NCBI GenBank assembly: GCA_903868285.1
Contig: CAIPUP010000388.1
Span: 1 to 19,658 of the forward strand
DNA: 19,658 nt
Reading direction: 5' to 3'
DNA from: an uncultured beta proteobacterium
Lineage (GTDB): Bacteria; Pseudomonadota; Gammaproteobacteria; Burkholderiales; SG8-39
The position numbers and the translations under genes were made by a program. The first letter of the stretch is position 1, and each line of letters starts with the position of its first letter. Of this stretch, positions 14,260 to 19,658 are shown in pieces. The notes beneath the pieces were generated by a model. That model did not search any database. It worked only from the letters and a program-made list of their open reading frames with translations, and was not told the DNA's origin.

Positions 14260-15285
14260 TCAGGCTTTCTTGCCGCGACCGGCCGGCTTGGTGGTCTTTG
14301 CGGTCTTTGCAGGCTTGGCAGTCTTGGTCGTAGCCGCCACCTTGGGCTGCGGATGCTTGCCGCCGTAGCAGGCGGTGAGCCAGTTCTTGTGCCGTGCGAT
14401 ACGACCGTTCACCACATCGAAAAAGCGCTTCTGGATTTTTTCGGTGATCGGGCCGCGCTTGCCGGCACCGATGATGCGGCCGTCCAGTTCGCGGATCGGC
14501 GTCACTTCCGCTGCGGTACCCGTGAAAAAGGCTTCGTCGGCAATGTAGATGTCGTCGCGCGTCATGCGGCGTGCGCTGACTTCGTAGCCCAGTTCCTTGG
14601 CCAGTTGAATGATGGTGCCGCGGGTGATGCCCACCAGGGCCGAGGCGATCTCCGGTTCATAGATTTTCCCGTCCTTGATCACGAACAGGTTCTCGCCCGC
14701 GCCCTCGGCCACGAAGCCATCGGTATCGAGCAGCAGCGCTTCGTCGTAGCCGTGTTCGGTGGCCTCGAGGTTGGCCAGGATGGAGTTGGCATAGGTGCCG
14801 GAGAATTTGGCGCGTGCCATGTTGACGTTGACATGATGGCGCGAGTAGGACGAGGTCTTGACCCGTATGCCTTTTTCCAGGCCATCGGCACCGAGGTAGG
14901 CGCCCCAGGGCCAGGCGGCAATCGCCACATGCACCGATGCGCCCTTGGGCGAGACGCCCATTTTCTCCGAGCCATAGAAGGCGATCGGACGCAGATAGCA
15001 GTCGACCAGCTTGTTGGCCCGCACCACATCGACATGCGCCTGCATCAGCGTCTTGCTGTCGTAGGGCATTTTCATCATGTAGATCTTGGCCGAATTGAAC
15101 CAGCGCTCGGTGTGTTCCTTGAGCCGGAAAATCGCCGTGCCGTTGTCGGTGTTGTAGGCGCGCACGCCCTCGAACACCGCCAGACCGTAGTGCAGCGAAT
15201 GGGTCAGCACATGGGTGGTTGCATTGCGCCAGGGCACGAGCTTGCCGTCGTACCAGATGAAACCGTCGCGATCTGCCATGGACAT
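14260..15285 (-). CDS. ilvE: Branched-chain amino acid aminotransferase
   Basis: 341-residue class IV PLP enzyme, the last step of valine, leucine and isoleucine synthesis and the first of their breakdown. The cofactor lysine is Lys160 (NMARAKFSGTYANS). The substrate and cofactor segments HSLHYGLAVFEGVRAY, EGAGENLFV and GITRGTIIQLA are clear. GGAG seven bases before ATG 15285 supports that start over the second Met at residue 3. The C-terminus carries about 25 extra residues rich in Lys, Ala and Thr (from about 316) beyond the usual 305-310-residue enzyme. It is the first gene of a minus-strand run with the zinc-finger gene and possibly waaF. Confidence 0.95.
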   Translation of the reverse strand: MSMADRDGFIWYDGKLVPWRNATTHVLTHSLHYGLAVFEGVRAYNTDNGTAIFRLKEHTERWFNSAKIYMMKMPYDSKTLMQAHVDVVRANKLVDCYLRPIAFYGSEKMGVSPKGASVHVAIAAWPWGAYLGADGLEKGIRVKTSSYSRHHVNVNMARAKFSGTYANSILANLEATEHGYDEALLLDTDGFVAEGAGENLFVIKDGKIYEPEIASALVGITRGTIIQLAKELGYEVSARRMTRDDIYIADEAFFTGTAAEVTPIRELDGRIIGAGKRGPITEKIQKRFFDVVNGRIARHKNWLTACYGGKHPQPKVAATTKTAKPAKTAKTTKPAGRGKKA

Positions 15286-15536
15286 GGAGTGTCTCCGGGA
15301 ATGCGGTAATGAGTGGGGCGGGATGATGCGGGCGCAGCAGCAGCATCAGCGGCGGGCCTTGCCTTGCGATCAAGCGGATCGACACCGCATTGCGGCGGGC
15401 GAAAGGCGATTTTAGCGGAACTCATGCACGAAACCGCTACGTTCAGCTTTACTGCGTGGCAGCGGGGTGCGGGCCGTGCTTGCGGCTACACTCGCCGGCA
15501 ATTTTGTCCGTTATCCCAGCCTCATGGAGCCAGCGC

Positions 15537-16406
15537 ATGCCTCTTTCCATCGTCGATGCACAAGTGCATATCTGGGCCGAGAGCACGCCCGAGCGTCCCT
15601 GGCCGGCACGCCATGCGCCGCATCGGCCAGTGCCGATCACCGCCGAGAGCCTGCTGGCCGATATGGCCGAGGCCGGGGTGCAGCGCGCAGTGCTGGTGCC
15701 ACCGTCCTGGGAGGGCGAGCGCAATGATGTCTGTCTGGCAGCGGCGCAGGCCTACCCCGATCGCTTTGCGGTGATGGGGCGGCTCGACCCCGAGCATCCC
15801 GATTCGCCCTCATGCATTGCGCACTGGCGTGAGCAACCCGGCATGCTGGGGCTGCGCTTTACCTTTCATCGTCCCTCGCTGCAGCCGCTGCTGACCGAGG
15901 GCAAGGCCGACTGGCTGTGGCCGCTGGCCGAGCGCGCCGGTGTGCCGATCATGATGACCTGCCCGTTTTCCATCATGCACATTGCCGAGCGCATCGCCGC
16001 CAAGCATCCGGGTCTGCGGCTGGTGATTGACCATCTGGGCTTGCTGCCGGGCACGCGCGATGCCGAGGCCTTCGCCGGCTTTTCCCATTTGCTGGCACTG
16101 GCGCGCTTTCCGAATGTCGCGGTCAAGGCCAGTGCCCTGCCGTGCTACACCGATGACGTATGGCCGTACCGCGCACTGCACGGCTATTTGCGTCAGGCCT
16201 TCGATGCCTTCGGGCCGCAGCGGCTGTTCTGGGGTACCGATCTGTCGCGTCTGCCGTGCAGCTATGCCCAGGCGGTGCGCATGTTCACCGAACAGCTCGA
16301 TTGGCTGGACGGTGCCGATCGCGAGGCAGTGATGGGGCACAGCCTGATGCAGTGGCTGGGCTGGCCTGCCACCACCGCAACAGCCTCGGCTACATCTCCG
16401 GCTTGA
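15537..16406 (+). CDS. Amidohydrolase-family metal-dependent hydrolase
   Basis: 289-residue TIM-barrel hydrolase (Amidohydro_2 type, as in 2-pyrone-4,6-dicarboxylate lactonase and fuconolactonase). The N-terminal DAQVHIW (7-13) gives the metal-site pattern with His11. Later landmarks are LRLVIDHLG, VAVKASALPCY and the C-terminal LFWGTDLSRLP with the catalytic-type Asp. Substrate unknown; lactones or small carboxylates from sugar or aromatic breakdown are typical. GGAG at 15527-15530, six bases before ATG 15537, supports the start; the upstream open frame was rejected. The last 17 bases overlap the convergent Bug gene. Confidence 0.85.
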   Translation: MPLSIVDAQVHIWAESTPERPWPARHAPHRPVPITAESLLADMAEAGVQRAVLVPPSWEGERNDVCLAAAQAYPDRFAVMGRLDPEHPDSPSCIAHWREQPGMLGLRFTFHRPSLQPLLTEGKADWLWPLAERAGVPIMMTCPFSIMHIAERIAAKHPGLRLVIDHLGLLPGTRDAEAFAGFSHLLALARFPNVAVKASALPCYTDDVWPYRALHGYLRQAFDAFGPQRLFWGTDLSRLPCSYAQAVRMFTEQLDWLDGADREAVMGHSLMQWLGWPATTATASATSPA

Positions 16407-17439
16407 GGTTGGCGGCCTTGAAGGTGCGCGCCCAGTAGTCGATCTCGGACTTGATCTGTTCGCTGAACTCGGCCGGGGTGCTGGCCACCGGCTCCACGCC
16501 CTGTGCCAGCAGCTTGTCGCGCAGTTCGGGTTGCTGATAGAGCCGGGCGATCTCCTGCTGCAACTGCGCCACCAGGGCTGCCGGCGTGCCAGCCGGAGCG
16601 ACCAGGCCGAACCAGGAGTTCAGCTCATAGCCGGGCAGGCCGGATTCGGCCACGGTCGGAATGTCGGGTGCCAGGCGGGTGCGGCTCTTGCCGGTCACGG
16701 CCAGCGCGCGCAGCTTGCCCGAGCGCACATGCTGCAAGGCGGTGGTGATGTTCGGGAACATCACCGGCACCTGACCGCTGATCAGGTCGGTGTAGGCCGG
16801 GCCATTGCCTTTGTAGGGCACATGTATGAGATCGACGCCGGCCATGACTTTGAACAGCTCACCGGCCAGATGCGGTGGCGTGCCATTGCCTGACGAGGCA
16901 AAGGCCAGCTGCCCGGGCTTGCTGCGGGCCAGGGCGATGAACTCGCGCACCGTGTTCACACCCAGCGAGGGGTGCACCACTAACAGCGCCGGTCCGGCCA
17001 CCAGATTGCTTACCGCTGTGAAATCGCGCCGGGTATCGAAGGGTAGGTTGCGATACAAGCTGGGGTTGATGCTGTGGCTGCCACTGACCACGCCCAGGGT
17101 GTAGCCGTCCGGGCGTGCCTTGGCCACCACCTCGCTGCCCAGCGTGCCGCCGGCGCCGCTGCGGTTCTCCACCAGGAATGGCTGGCCGTAGCGCTCGGCC
17201 AGTTTTTGCGCTGTCATGCGCGCCACCAGGTCGGTGCCGCCGCCCGGGGCGAAGGGCACGATGATGCGCACTGCGCGGTTCGGCCAGTCCTGCGCCCAGC
17301 TATTGGCCGGTGCGCCAGCAAGCATCAGCAGTAGAAAAAGCGGCAAACAAAGCGCCAGAAAAGTCAGTACGCACTGCGCCATGCGCTTAGGCCGGTACAG
17401 GCTTCGGGGAGGGCGTGACGCGGTTTTGGGGGTGTGCAT
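16390..17439 (-). CDS. Bug-family (TctC-like) periplasmic solute-binding protein
   Basis: 349-residue extracytoplasmic receptor of the tripartite tricarboxylate transporter family. A basic N-terminus and a hydrophobic segment at about 22-42 end in an Ala-rich cleavage region (SWAQDW). The mature protein opens with PNRAVRIIVPFAPGGGTDLVARM, then FLVENRSGAGGTLGSE and RPDGYTLGVV, all Bug hallmarks. AAGGA five bases before ATG 17439 supports the start. No TctA/TctB membrane genes are nearby, which is usual for the many orphan Bug genes of Burkholderiales. The ligand, probably a carboxylate, cannot be read from sequence. Confidence 0.92.
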   Translation of the reverse strand: MHTPKTASRPPRSLYRPKRMAQCVLTFLALCLPLFLLLMLAGAPANSWAQDWPNRAVRIIVPFAPGGGTDLVARMTAQKLAERYGQPFLVENRSGAGGTLGSEVVAKARPDGYTLGVVSGSHSINPSLYRNLPFDTRRDFTAVSNLVAGPALLVVHPSLGVNTVREFIALARSKPGQLAFASSGNGTPPHLAGELFKVMAGVDLIHVPYKGNGPAYTDLISGQVPVMFPNITTALQHVRSGKLRALAVTGKSRTRLAPDIPTVAESGLPGYELNSWFGLVAPAGTPAALVAQLQQEIARLYQQPELRDKLLAQGVEPVASTPAEFSEQIKSEIDYWARTFKAANLKPEM

Positions 17440-17503
17440 AAAAATCCTTTAAAAACAGCAACTTAGATGCTGTCGGAATTGAGTGGGCGGGGTGCGGCCG
17501 ATG

Positions 17504-17511
17504 ATTATAAT
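17504..17511. promoter_or_regulatory. Possible -10 element(s) between divergent Bug genes
   Basis: The octamer ATTATAAT contains a perfect TATAAT on the plus strand (17506-17511) and another on the minus strand (17504-17509) in an otherwise GC-rich 100-base gap between two divergent genes. No good -35 hexamer sits at the usual distance on either strand. Confidence 0.3.
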
Positions 17512-17544
17512 TCGCCGCCCTGAACGTCCCGGGCGTGCAGCATG

Positions 17545-17550
17545 AGGAGG
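17545..17550 (+). promoter_or_regulatory. Ribosome-binding site that decides the second Bug start
   Basis: AGGAGG lies nine bases before ATG 17560. The earlier in-frame ATG at 17542 overlaps this site and has nothing comparable upstream, so 17560 is preferred. Confidence 0.7.
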
Positions 17551-17559
17551 AGCAAGGCC

Positions 17560-18672
17560 ATGCAGTGTTTCGCGCAGCGGTTTAATCACGGGCTGAACTA
17601 CGGCCTCAAACATACCCTCGACGACGGGTTAACGCGCCTGTGCCGGGCGGTCGGGCTGCATTCGCGGCGCGCTTTGGCCTTTGGTCTGGGCTTGCTGTTG
17701 CTGTCCTTGCAGGCCCCTTCTGCCAGCCTGGCCCAGAGCACGCCGCCGAGCGCAGCCCAGATGCAGGAGGCCGCCAGCTTCCCGACCCGCGCCATCCGTA
17801 TCGTGGTGCCGTTCCCGGCTGCGGGCACCGCTGACCTATTGCCGCGCATCGTCGGCGAGAAGCTGTCGCAGCGCTGGGGGCAACCGGTGCTGGTGGAGAA
17901 CCGCCCCGGGGCGGCCGGCAATATCGGTGCCGAGATGGTCTACAAGGCCGAGCCCGATGGCTATACCTGGATCTCCGCGCCGCCACCGCCGTTCGTGATC
18001 AATCCCGGGCTCTATCCCAAGCTGGGCTATGACCCGCTGCAATTCGTGCCGGTGACGGTGATGGCGGCTGTTCCCAATGTGCTGCTGGTCAACCCGAAGG
18101 TGCCGGCCAACACGGTGCAGGAGTTCATCGCCTGGGTGAAGGCCAATCCCGATCGCAGCAACTATGCCTCGCAGGGTGGCGGCACCACCTCACACCTCAC
18201 CGCCGAGTTGTTCAAGACCATGGCCGGTGGCCTGCGCATCACGCACATCCCGTACAAGGGCACGGCACCGGCACTGACCGATCTGCTGGCCGGGCAGGTG
18301 GAGATGATGTGCGACAACCTTGGCGTATCGCTGCAGCATGTGCGCTCGGGCAAGCTGCGTGCGCTGGCCGTGGCCAGCGACCGGCGCATCGCATCGCTGC
18401 CCGGCGTGCCAGCGCTGAATGAAACCCTGCCAGGCTTTTTGTCGGTGGCCTGGTTCGGTGTCGCGCTGCCGCCGAAATCGTCGCCGGCGATTGCCGAAAA
18501 AATCTCGGCGGCGATTGCCGAGGTGCTGCGCCTGCCGGATGTGGCACGTCGCCTGGTGGAACTGTCGGCCGAGCCGGTGGCCAACAGCCCGGCCGAGATG
18601 GCGGCCTATATGCGCCAGGATGCCGAGCGCTGGCGCGGCGTGATCCGCTCTGCTGCGGTACGGCTGGATTGA
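17560..18672 (+). CDS. Bug-family (TctC-like) periplasmic solute-binding protein
   Basis: 370-residue solute-binding protein, a divergent paralogue of the neighbour at 16390-17439. The leader is unusually long: about 30 polar residues precede the hydrophobic core RALAFGLGLLLLSLQAPS, with cleavage likely after SLA. The mature protein shows AIRIVVPFPAAGTADLLPRI, LVENRPGAAGNIGAE, EPDGYTWISAPPPP and ITHIPYKGTAPALTDLLAG. A stop-to-start gap of 15 bases to the PdxA-like gene suggests one operon, so the ligand may be the substrate, or a precursor, of that dehydrogenase (inference). The earlier ATG at 17542 is an alternative start. Confidence 0.9.
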   Translation: MQCFAQRFNHGLNYGLKHTLDDGLTRLCRAVGLHSRRALAFGLGLLLLSLQAPSASLAQSTPPSAAQMQEAASFPTRAIRIVVPFPAAGTADLLPRIVGEKLSQRWGQPVLVENRPGAAGNIGAEMVYKAEPDGYTWISAPPPPFVINPGLYPKLGYDPLQFVPVTVMAAVPNVLLVNPKVPANTVQEFIAWVKANPDRSNYASQGGGTTSHLTAELFKTMAGGLRITHIPYKGTAPALTDLLAGQVEMMCDNLGVSLQHVRSGKLRALAVASDRRIASLPGVPALNETLPGFLSVAWFGVALPPKSSPAIAEKISAAIAEVLRLPDVARRLVELSAEPVANSPAEMAAYMRQDAERWRGVIRSAAVRLD

Positions 18673-18687
18673 AGGAAAACAAGCGCA

Positions 18688-19658
18688 ATGAATACCGCTC
18701 GCCGAGTCTCTTCCACGCAGTCTTTGCCCGTGATTGCCATCGCGGTTGGCGATCCGGCCGGCATCGGTCCGGAGATCGCGCTTAAGGCTGCGCTCAGTGC
18801 CGAGACGCTGGCGCTGTGTCGTCCGGTGCTGGTGGGCGATCGTGGCGTGATCGAAACCCATGCCCGGCTGTGTGGCATCGCTGCGCCACTGATTTCAGTG
18901 CAGCACGCCCGTGATGCCGTGCCCGCCGGCGCGCTGGCGCTGCTCGAGCGTGCGCAGCTGCAGCCCGGACAGTTGCAGCTGGGGCAGATTCAGGCCGCGC
19001 ACGGACTGTCGGCCATCGACTCGGCGCGTGCCGCAGTGCAGGCCGGTCTGGATGGCGCGGTCGATGCGGTGATCTCCGCGCCGCAGACCGAGGCGGCGAT
19101 TCATGCCGCCGGCATCGACTTCGATGGCTACCCGAGCTTTGTTGCACGCTGTGCTGGCATCGCGCCCGAAGATGCCTTCCTGATGATCTGCTACGACCGC
19201 GATGGCGTGGAGGTGCGCATCCTGCATGTCACCTTGCATGTCAGTCTGCGCCGGGCGATTGCACTGGTGACACGCGAGCGTGTGGCCAAGGCCATCGGCG
19301 TGGCGCATGACACGCTGCGCCGTATCGGCATCGCCCAGCCGCGCATTGCCGTCTCGGGGCTCAATCCGCACGCTGGCGAGGACGGGTTGTTCGGCAGCGA
19401 GGAGAAAGAAATCATCCTGCCGGCGATGGCCGATGCGCGCGCGCGCGGCATCCTGGTGGAGGGGCCGTGGGGTGCCGACACCATGTTCGCCAAGCCCGGC
19501 TTCGATGCCTATGTGGTGATGTTCCATGACCAGGGTCATATCGTGGCCAAGACCGAGGCGCGCAACCGCTCGGCCGGTCTGTCACTGGGTTCGCCGGTGC
19601 TGTTCTCCTCGGTGGCACACGGCAGTGCGCTGGATATCGCCGGGAAGAATCAGGCCAG
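18688..19658 (+). CDS. PdxA-family NAD-dependent dehydrogenase paralogue, 3' end cut by window
   Basis: 323 complete codons of a PdxA-fold oxidoreductase. Family landmarks are GDPAGIGPEIALKAAL (21-36), NPHAGEDGLFGSEEKE, GPWGADTMF, FHDQGH and HGSALDIAGK. The three divalent-metal histidines of E. coli PdxA (166, 211, 266) correspond to His184, His228 and His280, and Lys274 corresponds to Lys288. Other substrate contacts are changed: His136-Thr137 (GHTE) is Tyr148-Pro149 (GYPSF), Asn283 is Gly297 and Arg292 is Phe306. It is therefore probably not a vitamin B6 enzyme but a catabolic relative, in the way that PdxA2 proteins act on 4-phospho-D-threonate or erythronate. AAGGA at 18672-18676 precedes ATG 18688. 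It is probably co-transcribed with the Bug gene. Confidence 0.85.
   Translation, partial: MNTARRVSSTQSLPVIAIAVGDPAGIGPEIALKAALSAETLALCRPVLVGDRGVIETHARLCGIAAPLISVQHARDAVPAGALALLERAQLQPGQLQLGQIQAAHGLSAIDSARAAVQAGLDGAVDAVISAPQTEAAIHAAGIDFDGYPSFVARCAGIAPEDAFLMICYDRDGVEVRILHVTLHVSLRRAIALVTRERVAKAIGVAHDTLRRIGIAQPRIAVSGLNPHAGEDGLFGSEEKEIILPAMADARARGILVEGPWGADTMFAKPGFDAYVVMFHDQGHIVAKTEARNRSAGLSLGSPVLFSSVAHGSALDIAGKNQA

Noticed and set aside
14353..15309. 318-residue plus-strand ORF opposite ilvE
   Set aside because: ilvE on the minus strand has the PLP lysine and all class IV segments. The antisense product resembles nothing known.
15409..15414. TAAAAT on the minus strand as the ilvE -10 element
   Set aside because: No acceptable -35 hexamer at 16-18 bases, and the rest of the 250-base gap between ilvE and the amidohydrolase (15286-15536) shows no other clear signal.

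Overview
The window looks like the chromosome of a GC-rich betaproteobacterium, probably Burkholderiales. The evidence is the ilvE / CHCC zinc-finger / waaF gene string, two Bug-type (TctC-like) periplasmic binding proteins, and a NasT/NrtABC-type nitrate assimilation locus. No rRNA, tRNA, CRISPR array, IS element or phage gene was seen. I cannot name a genus from sequence alone.

Left part (1-12962), nitrate assimilation. nasA (molybdopterin nitrate reductase, minus strand, its last codons cut off by the window edge) is divergent from nasT (ANTAR antiterminator, plus strand). Downstream of nasT lies a 307-base leader and then a tightly packed plus-strand run: nrtA, nrtB and an NrtD-type ATPase (Tat-exported nitrate-binding protein, permease, ATPase), cobA (siroheme precursor synthesis), a NirB/NasC-like FAD/NAD(P)H oxidoreductase, nirA (siroheme nitrite reductase) and a CysJ-like reductase with an Fe-S domain in place of the FMN domain. 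Together they import nitrate, reduce it to nitrite and then ammonium, and make the siroheme needed for the second step.

The regulation is the most informative part. Three sequences with exact sigma-54 spacing (GG-N10-GC) lie in the two intergenic regions: two back to back between nasA and nasT, one before nrtA. The nrt promoter has two candidate NtrC sites upstream. Its predicted transcript starts just before two adjacent hairpins with hexaloops AACGGC and AAAGGC (A at position 1, G at position 4, the ANTAR-target pattern). The second hairpin uses the same bases as the 5' arm of an intrinsic terminator. The inferred logic is nitrogen limitation (NtrC/sigma-54) AND nitrate (NasT antitermination).

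Middle part (12956-15285), minus strand: ilvE, a small CHCC zinc-finger protein and waaF (LPS heptosyltransferase II), housekeeping genes converging on the nitrate operon with a 7-bp overlap.

Right part (15537-19658): an amidohydrolase, two divergent Bug solute-binding proteins, and a PdxA-family dehydrogenase cut by the window end. That last protein keeps the three metal-binding histidines but has changed most of the known substrate-contact residues, so it probably acts on another phosphorylated or hydroxylated acid in a catabolic pathway.

A recurring oddity is the set of in-frame tandem repeats (units of 9, 12 and 15 bp) inside three consecutive redox genes of the nitrate operon.
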